A stretch of 64,000 bases of DNA from an uncultured Methanobrevibacter sp. (lineage in GTDB: Archaea; Methanobacteriota; Methanobacteria; Methanobacteriales; Methanobacteriaceae), in assembly GCF_902764455.1 (NCBI RefSeq), contig NZ_CACWVY010000010.1:2239-66238 (forward strand), read 5' to 3'. Shown in pieces: positions 45,861-54,546 of this stretch. A program made the translations under genes and the position numbers. A model generated the notes under the pieces. The model saw only the letters and a program-made list of their open reading frames with translations, was not told where the DNA came from and did no database searches. How positions within the stretch are numbered: the first letter of the stretch is position 1; every line of letters starts with the position of its first letter.

Positions 45861-48800
45861 TATTTTATTGTTATTCTAATTTTTTTACTTATTGTGTTGT
45901 AGTTTGAATTTCCAGCATATTTGAAAACTGCACTGTATTTTCCTTTTTTGGTTAACTTAACATTAAAAGCGGCAATTCCTTTTGAATTGGTTCGGGCTTT
46001 GTATGTCTTTTTGTTTACTGTCAATTTGATAATGCTGTTTTTAATGACTTTGTTTTTGTTGCTCTTGAATGTCACAGTTACCTTTTTGGTTTTTGATTTA
46101 GCCTTAAATGTTTTGGAAGATGCAGTAAGCTTTGGAGTTGCCTTTTTAACTGTTACTTTGGTGGTTTTTGCTGATGATTTATAGATGTTGCTTCCTGCAA
46201 ATGTTATTTTTACAGAATATTGTTTGGCAGGCAGATTTATAGATAGTTTAACCTGTCCGTTTGCATCTGTAGTTTTATTGTAGATTTCACTGTTTAACCT
46301 AACAATAACGTTTTGTTCTGCTAAAACATTACCTTTAACGTCTTTAAGTGTAACGGCAAGATTTTTGGCTACGTTATATGTGGTGCTAATGCTGGGAGCT
46401 ATTATTTGTGAGTCCATCTGATTAATGATAATTCCGACATTTTTGGATGAAGATAAATAACCCTCATCTCCGTAAAATAGTATTTCTGCAGTATAATTGC
46501 CTGGAATCAAGTCAATTGTTAATGTGGCTTTTCCGTCAGCATCGGTAGTTAGAGTATGATTTGTTCCGTTCAATTCAATTTTAATCTCCTTTCCTTTTAC
46601 TGCATTACCTTTTATGTCTTTTAAAGTGACGACTAATTTTTCATTTGAATTATAAGTGGTAGTCATGTTAGTTGTTTCAATGACTGTTTTTGAACCTACA
46701 TTAACTGTAAATGTATTGGAATATGCCTCTCCTTCCAGTTTCCCCTCATTGTATTTCAGTGAAATTTCATGATAACCTGTTGGGAGGTCTGAAATCGCTG
46801 CTGTGAATTCACCGTTTTCTATTTTATAGTAATCAGGCAGGTTTTCATCTATTGAAATGGATAAGGAGTTAAATTGACTGTTAGGAGCTTTGAAGGTAAT
46901 ATTTACATTAGACCCTGTTTCAACTTCAGTTGGAACGTCGGCGGTTATATTTTGTGAGTTTTCAATTACATAAACTCCTTCAATCAGGTGATATTCTCCG
47001 CCGGAAGTGTCGAAATCCAAATAAAATTTATTTAAACCTGTGATTTTGCTTGAAAGGCGAACTGATGATTTTCCATTTGTTATTGTATCTGAAGCCAATA
47101 ATATTCCTTTTTCATCATTGTTATAGTCATATACATTGAAAATACCTTTGACCCAGTTATTTACCTGTATTGAAATTGTGAATTTTTCATCAACGCTCAC
47201 ATAATCCGGTGAAGTTACAGCTGGTGGTGTTAAACTACTTAATATTTCATCCTCATCATGGCCGATAATTTTATTGTCTCTGCGAACCTGCAGTCCTGCC
47301 CAGACAAAAACCTCTTTGAATTTATTTTCTAGTGCATCGTCCATTGATTTATTTATTAGTTTCCAGTATTTGTCTGCATCTTTAGGATTTTGGACAAATC
47401 CTCCGAAGTAATGCAGTCTGTCTTCACTGAATCCCAACTCCTGACCAATTGCATATGCTTCTTTGTGATGCGGATTTTCATATATGACCCAATCGTAATC
47501 CTCAATTTCAAGAATGTCAAGTTTGGAAGGTGAATATGCATCAACAAGGTAATTTACATCTCTTATCATTGGAGGAACTCTATCGCTATCAGTAACACTT
47601 GGCGGGAAGAAGAGTGCCATATATGACCCGTTACTGTACCTGTCCCCCTTGACGACTTCACGAAGGGCATCACTGTATTGTACCAGCTGCTGATTCAGCC
47701 AGTGCATGACTGCTTTGTCATATTCACGGTTCCATGCATTATCATATTCAGGTATGGCAGTGCCGTGTTCAGCCAGGTATTTTGCTTTTGTTGAATTGTC
47801 ATAGAAGCATGGGGGCTGGTTTGGCCATTGATTTTCATTCCACCACCACCAGGCTTCACCCATCTGCAGAATAGGTTTAAATCCATTACTTACAATAATG
47901 TCCAGACAGCATTCACTCACGTGCTGCATATATGGAATTACATCCTCATGGCATGGGCTGTATATGAATGTTGACGGGCTCCATCCGGTCATGGCAAAAT
48001 TGCCGCTGATATCCATTTGCCTCCAGCTTTGAGGGCATTGTAAATTCTCCATGGAAAGACTAATGATGAGGTTTTCAACACCATTCTTTTTAAGTTCACG
48101 TGAATAACAATCCAACCAGGCTCTAAATGCAGCGTTTAATGGTACATTTTTATTCAAAACCATTTTTTCAGTTCTGTTGTGGTTGAAACCCATATCGGTA
48201 ATCACATCTCCGGCAATGCCGCTTTTTTCATAGAAATATGAGGCGCCAACGTATAGGTCAACCCACTCAACATAGCCTAATTTTCTCATTTCTTTGCTAA
48301 TTCTCATCGGATTAAGATTATAAATGTCGTCATATCCTTCACAAAGTCTGTACTGATGAGAAGGCAATGGCAATTGTTCGTTATGGATTTCTCCATTGAC
48401 GACAGTTATGTTAAATATTTTACAGGTAAAATTTTCATTTTCAGTAATTCTATATTGGGAGTTGTTTTCAACAAAATTTTCAGGTAGCAATGAAAGCATG
48501 ATATATTTCAGGTTACTTACATCCAGTTTTGTTTCTTTATCAACAATCACGCTTTGTCCGGTCCTGTCCAGATATGAATTTCCAGGCAGCAATGTTAAAT
48601 TATTGAAATCGATGATGACATGACGGTTTTCAATAAAACGGTTCATTTTGAGGAAATATGTTTCACCGGTATTGGCCGCAATAATAATGTTTATTCTGTT
48701 GTTTGAAAAATCCATACATCTGCTCATCTCATAATCAAATTCCAGTGTCACGTCAGTATAATTGCTTCGATTTCCGTAGCTGATATAGGGATGCTGTATG

Positions 48801-49198
48801 GGGTCTTTTGAATTCCAGTATAATCCGACAATGTCGTTTTCGGTACGGAAAGTTCCGGTAACGATCAAATCACGGGGTGTTTCGCTAGTGACAGATGCAC
48901 TTGATTCAAAATTGTTGTTTGTAATCCAGCAGTCACCACGGAAAAGATAGTATTTGTTGTCATAAGGGTTTTCCTCATAATTTTCAATGCTGTTTGGATT
49001 CAATGCGTTTTCATCTCTTGTATAGTTTTCAGGTGAAGTTATATAAAAATCATCTCCATTATGGGAGGTACTGGCCAATTCATAAGAAGAATCGCCAATG
49101 ATTTCAGTGTTATTTTTAACTGCATTGTCAGCTGCATTTACAGCGCTAATCATCATTATTAGCAGAATGCAAAGCATTAAAATTTTATTAATTTTCAA
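45860..49198 (-). CDS. Large secreted protein with glycosidase-like (TIM-barrel-like) core and Ig-like repeats
   Basis: The 1112-residue product starts at a TTG with GGGGTG 5 nt upstream and has a signal peptide (MKINKILMLCILLIMMISAV). Residues about 80-270 look like a beta-rich carbohydrate-binding-type region (NNRINIIIAANTGETYFLKM). Residues about 290-680 resemble a TIM barrel: GYVEWVDLYVGASYFYE, NGVENLIISLSMENLQCPQS, NGFKPILQMGEAWWWWNE, YMALFFPPSVTDSDRVPP, FKEVFVWAGLQ. The QMGEAWWWW segment has an acid and aromatic residues where glycoside hydrolases place a catalytic acid. From about 690 to the end are five or so Ig-like domains (KLVVTLKDIKGNAVKGKEIK). No membrane anchor is seen. A secreted glycosidase or tail-sheath-like adhesin are both possible; I do not assign a family. 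Confidence 0.75.
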   Translation of the reverse strand: MKINKILMLCILLIMMISAVNAADNAVKNNTEIIGDSSYELASTSHNGDDFYITSPENYTRDENALNPNSIENYEENPYDNKYYLFRGDCWITNNNFESSASVTSETPRDLIVTGTFRTENDIVGLYWNSKDPIQHPYISYGNRSNYTDVTLEFDYEMSRCMDFSNNRINIIIAANTGETYFLKMNRFIENRHVIIDFNNLTLLPGNSYLDRTGQSVIVDKETKLDVSNLKYIMLSLLPENFVENNSQYRITENENFTCKIFNITVVNGEIHNEQLPLPSHQYRLCEGYDDIYNLNPMRISKEMRKLGYVEWVDLYVGASYFYEKSGIAGDVITDMGFNHNRTEKMVLNKNVPLNAAFRAWLDCYSRELKKNGVENLIISLSMENLQCPQSWRQMDISGNFAMTGWSPSTFIYSPCHEDVIPYMQHVSECCLDIIVSNGFKPILQMGEAWWWWNENQWPNQPPCFYDNSTKAKYLAEHGTAIPEYDNAWNREYDKAVMHWLNQQLVQYSDALREVVKGDRYSNGSYMALFFPPSVTDSDRVPPMIRDVNYLVDAYSPSKLDILEIEDYDWVIYENPHHKEAYAIGQELGFSEDRLHYFGGFVQNPKDADKYWKLINKSMDDALENKFKEVFVWAGLQVRRDNKIIGHDEDEILSSLTPPAVTSPDYVSVDEKFTISIQVNNWVKGIFNVYDYNNDEKGILLASDTITNGKSSVRLSSKITGLNKFYLDFDTSGGEYHLIEGVYVIENSQNITADVPTEVETGSNVNITFKAPNSQFNSLSISIDENLPDYYKIENGEFTAAISDLPTGYHEISLKYNEGKLEGEAYSNTFTVNVGSKTVIETTNMTTTYNSNEKLVVTLKDIKGNAVKGKEIKIELNGTNHTLTTDADGKATLTIDLIPGNYTAEILFYGDEGYLSSSKNVGIIINQMDSQIIAPSISTTYNVAKNLAVTLKDVKGNVLAEQNVIVRLNSEIYNKTTDANGQVKLSINLPAKQYSVKITFAGSNIYKSSAKTTKVTVKKATPKLTASSKTFKAKSKTKKVTVTFKSNKNKVIKNSIIKLTVNKKTYKARTNSKGIAAFNVKLTKKGKYSAVFKYAGNSNYNTISKKIRITIK

Positions 49199-49334
49199 AA
49201 TAACACCCCAATATTTAAGATTGATACTATTTATTTAAGTTAATATTTATTAAAGTATTCTAAGTCTTAAATTCACAGTGGGTGCAATATTATTAAAAAT
49301 CAGTTGATGGAATGGTCTCTTTTTGGATGGTCGG

Positions 49335-49376
49335 TTTTAAAAAATAAAAAAATAAAAGTAGCAAAGGATGCTACTT
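49335..49376 (-). terminator. Terminator of mtd (minus strand)
   Basis: AAGTAGC (49356-49362) pairs with GCTACTT (49370-49376). On the minus strand the hairpin is followed by a T-rich tract (A-rich 49338-49356 on the plus strand). It overlaps the original mtd stop codon at 49375-49377. Confidence 0.65.
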
Positions 49377-50123
49377 ATTCTGGTTTTGAAATTAAATCTG
49401 TTTTACAACCTGGGTTTCCTTCTTTCATGTGAGGGGTTCTTAAAACAGTATCATTTGCTTTTTCGATTTCTCTTGCTTCTTGTGCTAATTTAGCATGTCT
49501 AAGTTAGCAACGGATCCAGCCATTTCGTATGCAGCAATAGCTTTTGCTTTTGCGTATGGGTTAGCGAATCCACCAGCTTCTGCAGCTTTTTCAGCAGTAA
49601 CTATGAGTTTAGGTAATTCAATTTCACCAGCTTCAGCTTGTGCAATTACATCGTCAATGGTTTTTTGGACTAATCTTAATGCTCCGGTTTCAGCTAATAC
49701 TTTTAAGATGTCGGAGTTGAAGATAGCCATTTCAGTTGGGTCTAACCATTCTCTTTTTGCACCAATCATTGGGTCGGACATAACGATGATGTAACCTAAG
49801 CCTTGTTCATCCATTTCATCTTTTTTACCTTTACCAGGTGCGTCACCAATGATAATAGCAGGAACATCTTTTTCAGATAACATTTCTCTTGCTTTAGCAG
49901 GTCCAGGAGCTCCTGGGTTTGGGCTAATGAAAATTGCGAAATCAGGTTCGAAAGCGTCTATTTTAGGAACAACGTCTTCTACTTGTTCTGGGTTCATTTT
50001 TGCTCCAGATCCAAAGGTTCTTACATCGATGTTTGGTCTGTCTGCTCTTTCGTCTAACAATAAGTCAATAACCGGTGAAGTACCGATATTACCACTTTTA
50101 ATAATAGCAATTTTAACTACCAT
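49375..50123 (-). pseudogene. mtd: F420-dependent methylene-tetrahydromethanopterin dehydrogenase Mtd, disrupted by an internal deletion
   Basis: Mtd oxidises or reduces methylene-H4MPT with coenzyme F420 in the CO2-to-methane pathway. Residues 1-209 align with the family from MVVKIAIIKSGNIGTSPVID through SGAKMNPEQVEDVVP, FISPNPGAPGPAKARE and NPYAKAKAIAAYEMAGSVAN. After AGSVANLD the frame reads MLN and stops (49485). In another frame directly downstream is the usual C-terminus (AKLAQEAREIEKANDTVLRT, ending SKPE at 49375). Compared with my memory of the Methanothermobacter enzyme (276 residues), about 27 residues are missing at the junction, an out-of-frame loss of about 80 nt near 49493. ATG has GGAG upstream and a TATA-like element near 50168-50180. 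The terminator is intact, so damage is recent or is an assembly error. Confidence 0.85.
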
Positions 50124-50358
50124 ATTTTAGTCTCCTTATTTGTAATTAAAACTTTAATGTAGAAACTATTTAAATTTTATTATTTAAAAATTTCAGCGAC
50201 TAATTGTTATTTTTGTTTTATTATATTCGAACAATTTTTAACTTATTATTTGCTTAAAAGAGTGTTGTAAATTTAAAAAAATCAGGTTCAATCACAAATA
50301 GGAATATTATCCTAAAATTAATAATGCTTAAAAAATTTTTTAAAAATAGAAAAATCAG

Positions 50359-50430
50359 TGGTTCCGACGAGACTCGAACTCGTGATCCCCTCCTTGTAAG
50401 GGAGGTATCATACCACTAGACCACGGAACC
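50359..50430 (-). tRNA. tRNA-Val (anticodon UAC)
   Basis: Reading the minus strand from 50430: acceptor arm GGTTCCG pairs with CGGAACC. The anticodon stem is CCTCC/GGAGG with loop CTTACAA, giving anticodon TAC (Val, codon GUA). The T arm is ACGAG-TTCGAGT-CTCGT with the invariant TTC. The discriminator base is A at 50359. The CCA end is not encoded. No intron is seen. The remaining spacer (50124-50358) between this gene and mtd is AT-rich with no further gene that I can see. Confidence 0.95.
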
Positions 50431-50456
50431 AACAATCATTATTATGATTTTACTAT

Positions 50457-50465
50457 TATATATAT
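50457..50465 (-). promoter_or_regulatory. TATA box of tRNA-Val
   Basis: A TATATATA-type run about 30 nt upstream of the tRNA 5' end on the minus strand, the standard distance for an archaeal TATA box allowing a few leader bases. Confidence 0.6.
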
Positions 50466-50551
50466 CTTTCTATTTTACCAAATTTTTACTATTAAAATTA
50501 ATATATTAGTTTGAACATATTAACAAATATTAAATAAAATGAAGTGATAAA

Positions 50552-51475
50552 ATGGCATGGGACGATAAAGAAACAAAAGTTTGGATGGACGGAGAATTTG
50601 TCGAATGGAAAGATGCAAACATTTCAGTACTTTCTCACGTTGTACATTATGGTACTAGCGTTTTTGAGGGTATTCGTGCATATGAAAATGAAAATGGTGT
50701 TGCAGTATTCCGTTTAAAAGAACATGTACAACGTTTATTTGATTCTGCAAAAATTTATAAAATCGATATTCCTTTCACACAAGAAGAAATTGAAGAGGCA
50801 ATTTTAGAAACTCTTCGTGTCAATGATTTAGGGGCATGTTACATACGTCCAATTGTATTTAGAGGATACGGAGAATTAGGAGTAAACCCGTTAGGATGTC
50901 CTGTTAATGTAGCAATCGCTGCTTGGGAATGGGGATCATATTTAGGAGAAGAAGGAATGGCAAACGGTGTAGATATTGGTGTTTCATCATGGAGAAAACC
51001 TGCACCAGACACTTTCCCTGCACTTGCTAAATGTGGTGCTAATTACATGAACTCCCAATTAGCAAAACTTGAAGCTATTGAACACGGATATGATGAAGCT
51101 ATCATGCTTGATTACGAAGGTCATGTTTCAGAAGGTAGCGGAGAAAACATTTTCCTTGTAGAAAACGGAAAATTATTCACTCCATCAATGTCCTCATCCA
51201 ACCTCAAAGGTATTACAAGAGACTCAATCATGACTGTTGCCCGTGATTTAGGTTATGAAGTTGTTGAAGAAGTAATTTCCAGAGAAAGATTATACTCTGC
51301 CGATGAAGTATTCTTCACTGGAACTGCAGCTGAAGTAACTCCAATTCGTTCAATTGACCACAGACAAATTGGTATTGGAAGAAGAGGACCAGTAGCTGAA
51401 AAATTACAAAAAACATTCTTTGACATTGTAGAAGCTAAAATTGAAGATAAATTCGGTTGGTTAAGTTATATCTAA
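50552..51475 (+). CDS. ilvE: Branched-chain amino-acid aminotransferase IlvE
   Basis: PLP enzyme (fold type IV) that makes valine, leucine and isoleucine from their 2-oxo acids and glutamate. The 307 residues are full length. [20 protein letters not shown] is the N-terminal substrate-binding part. The Schiff-base lysine is in [19 protein letters not shown], and [19 protein letters not shown] and [18 protein letters not shown] complete the signature. The ATG has GTGAT 4 nt upstream. uppP follows after 12 nt and may be co-transcribed. The gene is divergent from the tRNA-Val. Confidence 0.96.
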   Translation: MAWDDKETKVWMDGEFVEWKDANISVLSHVVHYGTSVFEGIRAYENENGVAVFRLKEHVQRLFDSAKIYKIDIPFTQEEIEEAILETLRVNDLGACYIRPIVFRGYGELGVNPLGCPVNVAIAAWEWGSYLGEEGMANGVDIGVSSWRKPAPDTFPALAKCGANYMNSQLAKLEAIEHGYDEAIMLDYEGHVSEGSGENIFLVENGKLFTPSMSSSNLKGITRDSIMTVARDLGYEVVEEVISRERLYSADEVFFTGTAAEVTPIRSIDHRQIGIGRRGPVAEKLQKTFFDIVEAKIEDKFGWLSYI

Positions 51476-51487
51476 GCGGTGTGATTC

Positions 51488-52321
51488 ATGGATATAATTC
51501 AAGCAATAATTATTGGTATTGTTCAGGGATTAACTGAATTTTTACCGGTCAGTAGTTCAGCTCATTTGGTTTTTATCCAAAATATTTTAGGTGTTGAAAG
51601 TTCTCTTGCTTTCGATACTTTTCTTCATTTGGGAACTTTGATTGCAGTAATGTGGTTCTTTAGGTATGACATTATAAAAATGATCAAATCTTGGATTTTA
51701 AGCATTGAAGACCTTATTCAGGGTAGATTTCAGGAAGGTTTTTACAAAGATCCTTATAAAAGACTTGCCTGGTATGTAATTTTAGCTACAATTCCTGTTG
51801 GTATTGTCGGAGTATTATTTGAAGATTCTGTAGATGCTTTGTTTTCAGGTGCTTTATACGTTCCAGCATTTTTCCTGTTTGTAACAGGTACAATACTTTA
51901 TCTGTCTCAAAGAATGGCCAGTGGAAATATTAATATGGATAATATCTCCAAAAGACAAGCTTTATTGATGGGATTAGGTCAGGCATGTGCAATTTTACCT
52001 GGTCTTTCACGTTCAGGTACTACAATTGCTGCAGGTCTTGTTGCAGGTCTTGATAAGGAATTTGCTGCAAAATTCAGTTTTATATTGTCTATTCCTGCTA
52101 TTTTGGGAGCTTTCCTCTTACAGGCTAAGGATATCGGTTCAGCAATGGATGCAAACTTTTTGCCTATAATTTTAGGATTCATAGCATCAATTATTGCTGG
52201 ATATATGGCTATTAAGTGGATGTTGGATTTAATTAGAAACAGAAGCCTGGATATTTTTGCATACTACTGCTGGGTAGTGGGCATAGTTGTATTCATGGGT
52301 TCAATAGCACATATATTTTAG
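51488..52321 (+). CDS. uppP: Undecaprenyl-diphosphatase-like polyprenyl-phosphate phosphatase UppP
   Basis: Polytopic membrane phosphatase of 277 residues with about eight helices, BacA/UppP family. It recycles the polyprenyl-diphosphate carrier released during wall or glycan synthesis. The two active-site motifs are VQGLTEFLPVSSSAHLV (Glu and Ser-rich loop) and LPGLSRSGTTIAAGL (Arg, Ser, Gly-Thr-Thr). In an archaeon the carrier is a dolichyl- or undecaprenyl-type lipid used in pseudomurein and glycoprotein synthesis (family knowledge). Starts 12 nt after ilvE with a GGTGTGAT site. Confidence 0.94.
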   Translation: MDIIQAIIIGIVQGLTEFLPVSSSAHLVFIQNILGVESSLAFDTFLHLGTLIAVMWFFRYDIIKMIKSWILSIEDLIQGRFQEGFYKDPYKRLAWYVILATIPVGIVGVLFEDSVDALFSGALYVPAFFLFVTGTILYLSQRMASGNINMDNISKRQALLMGLGQACAILPGLSRSGTTIAAGLVAGLDKEFAAKFSFILSIPAILGAFLLQAKDIGSAMDANFLPIILGFIASIIAGYMAIKWMLDLIRNRSLDIFAYYCWVVGIVVFMGSIAHIF

Positions 52322-52346
52322 ATGCGTTTAATTCAAAAAAAAATAA

Positions 52347-52372
52347 AATCAATTATCATATGATAATTGATT
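52347..52372. terminator. 26-nt perfect palindrome between convergent genes (bidirectional terminator)
   Basis: Half-site AATCAATTATCAT, repeated as its complement without a spacer. It is flanked by A-rich sequence at 52336-52348 and T-rich sequence downstream. It could end both uppP (plus) and the surface-protein gene (minus). Confidence 0.65.
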
Positions 52373-52392
52373 ATTTAACTACTTTTATTTTT

Positions 52393-54396
52393 TTAGTTAA
52401 TGTGGTTGTTCCATAAGTTGGTTGACTTGAAACCTACTTTAACGGTATATTTTTTATTTATTTTTAATAAGTTAACGTTAATTTTAGCCTGTCCTTTGCT
52501 GTCTGTTGTTTTGAAATAAGTTTTACCGTTAATTTTAAATTTGACTTTAACATGCTTTATTGCTTTTTTATTTGCGTCTTTAAAGCTAACAACAAATTTT
52601 CCATTTTTACGTATTGTAGTTTTTGAAGCCTTAATAATTGGTTTTACTACTTTTACTTTTATGGATTTGGAAGTTCCTGTATATTTGTTTCCTTTGTAAA
52701 TGACATTTACATTGAAAGTTTTAGGAGTATCTTTAATTTTAAAGCTTGCTATTCCTTCATAGTTAGTAGTGGCAGTATAAGTTTTACCTGATATTTTAAG
52801 GGATACTTTTTCTCCTTTAATGCCCTCATTATAACAGTTCACTAATTTTACGGATAATTTTTTGCTGCTTTTATAATATTTTGTAAAGTCCTTTGCAATC
52901 AATGTTGAGTATTTTGAATTCACATCCAATTGCAGTATCTGATTGTCAAGTTCTGCATAAACCACATCGTCAATGTCTGTTGGTTTGATATTGAATGTTG
53001 CAATGCCATTCACCAATTTTTTTGTAATTTTTTGTGAATTGGTGTAAACTGTAACTTCCAACGGAAGATTAATACTTTTATTTAATTTATGAACCTCTTT
53101 TGTTTCATTGTCAAAGTAATTGTTTAAATCCACAATTAAAACATTATTTTTGTTTTTATAGACAATGCCGTTATTTGATGTAAATGTCATAATCAGCCAT
53201 CTGGAAGCATTGATTTTTTCAGGATGGTGATCACCGCTATGCGGAGAGTAATAATATGGACTTATATTGTTTTGACCCCACCAGCAGTATAGTACACTTG
53301 CATTGTCGTCTAATGAAATATCTCCATAATATTTGTCTTTAATAATGTAGTTTCCGACAATTGCACAGTTTTCCATGATAAGCTCGGTATCCTTATAATT
53401 ATTAGCTACTACTCCATGATATCCTGCATGATTTTGTTCGATAATACTATTATAAACTTTTGTTATAACATGCTGACCGCTTGGCGGTGCTAAAATTGCA
53501 GCTGCATAATATTTTACATCATTATATCCGAAATAACTATTGTTTATGACGGCATAATTATGATTACTTATGGCTCCGGCAGTATAGTTTGTAGTTAAAT
53601 ATTCGAATCTGCAGTTGTTGATTGTTGCATTTCCAAGGTTTAACAAGGCAGCTGCTGAGTAAACTACAAAATTATTTGAAAATATGCATCCGTCCAAATT
53701 TATTTTTCCGCCAGACGCAATACAGCATCCCACACTTTCTTTTGCAGTCATTATGTTTTTAGTAAAATTGGAATTTCTAATATTTGTTTCTCCCAGTGTG
53801 TAAATGACTCCTCCATATTGAAATGCAGTATTGTTTGTAAAACATGTATTTTCAATATTCAGTGTTCCGAAATTATTGTATATGGCGCCTCCATTTCTAA
53901 ATCCTTGAGAATTGCTTAAAATACAATTTTTAATAGTAATTTGTCCGCCTTCATTATAAATTAGTCCACCATTGTCAGTTAAATTACCGTTTGTTAATGT
54001 AAGATTAATTAAAGTTAATTTGCTGTTTGAATTCATTGTAAATAATCTTCCGGATAACTCACAGTCGATTATTGTATTTTCTTTTGATTTACCGATAAGT
54101 GTAACAGATTTATTTAATGTAATATTTCTGTTGTTTTCACCTGCATATTTGCCTTCGTTTAAATATACTGTAGTGTCTTTCGAAGTGTAATCTATAGCAT
54201 GTCTTAAGCTATTATAAGGATTTTCGGCACTTCCGTCTCCCGAATAATCATTGCCATTAGGTGAAATATATGCTTCAAATGTATCTGAACTGGTAATATT
54301 GGTATTCTGGTTGTCTGTTGCACTAACTACGTTTATTGTAGTTATTATTGATAAGATTACTAAAAGTAATAATATTTGTTTAAGTCGTCTATTCAT
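52393..54396 (-). CDS. Secreted adhesin-like beta-helix protein with Ig-like C-terminus
   Basis: Start at the ATG ending at 54396, preceded by GGAGGG; an upstream ATG four codons earlier lacks such spacing. The 667 residues begin with a signal peptide (MNRRLKQILLLLVILSIITT, cleavage near VSA). A pectin-lyase-like right-handed beta-helix follows (about 40-370). It starts with YISPNGNDYSGDGSAENPYN and has POMP-like turns (GGLIYNEGGQITIKNC, NGGAIYNNFGTLNIENTCFT, GGVIYTLGETNIRNS). The rest (about 400-667) is Lys-rich Ig-like repeats ending KVGFKSTNLWNNHIN. It shares architecture with the protein at 28.1 kb. No membrane anchor is seen. Probably a surface or wall-bound adhesin. Confidence 0.83.
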   Translation of the reverse strand: MNRRLKQILLLLVILSIITTINVVSATDNQNTNITSSDTFEAYISPNGNDYSGDGSAENPYNSLRHAIDYTSKDTTVYLNEGKYAGENNRNITLNKSVTLIGKSKENTIIDCELSGRLFTMNSNSKLTLINLTLTNGNLTDNGGLIYNEGGQITIKNCILSNSQGFRNGGAIYNNFGTLNIENTCFTNNTAFQYGGVIYTLGETNIRNSNFTKNIMTAKESVGCCIASGGKINLDGCIFSNNFVVYSAAALLNLGNATINNCRFEYLTTNYTAGAISNHNYAVINNSYFGYNDVKYYAAAILAPPSGQHVITKVYNSIIEQNHAGYHGVVANNYKDTELIMENCAIVGNYIIKDKYYGDISLDDNASVLYCWWGQNNISPYYYSPHSGDHHPEKINASRWLIMTFTSNNGIVYKNKNNVLIVDLNNYFDNETKEVHKLNKSINLPLEVTVYTNSQKITKKLVNGIATFNIKPTDIDDVVYAELDNQILQLDVNSKYSTLIAKDFTKYYKSSKKLSVKLVNCYNEGIKGEKVSLKISGKTYTATTNYEGIASFKIKDTPKTFNVNVIYKGNKYTGTSKSIKVKVVKPIIKASKTTIRKNGKFVVSFKDANKKAIKHVKVKFKINGKTYFKTTDSKGQAKINVNLLKINKKYTVKVGFKSTNLWNNHIN

Positions 54397-54529
54397 TTTA
54401 CCCTCCATGTATAAGAATGTTCTTATCGATAGTAGTTTTGTAAAATAGAATTAATAAAGATATCTAAATGAATTTAACATTGATTTGTGATGGTAAATTT
54501 TTGGTGATAGGGTAAAGTAGAAAAAGGTT

Positions 54530-54546
54530 TAGAGAATTAATCTCTA
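54530..54546 (-). terminator. Weak hairpin at the end of cobT
   Basis: TAGAGA (54530-54535) pairs with TCTCTA (54541-54546), overlapping the cobT stop on the minus strand, with a short T run after it. Confidence 0.35.

Noticed and set aside
49199-49334. Possible small gene between the large surface protein and mtd
   Set aside because: Frames are open only because of AT-rich low complexity; there is no ribosome-binding site with a sensible peptide.
50359-50551. Regulatory link between tRNA-Val and the adjacent ilvE
   Set aside because: The genes are divergent with separate promoter elements and I see no T-box or leader-peptide structure; adjacency looks accidental.
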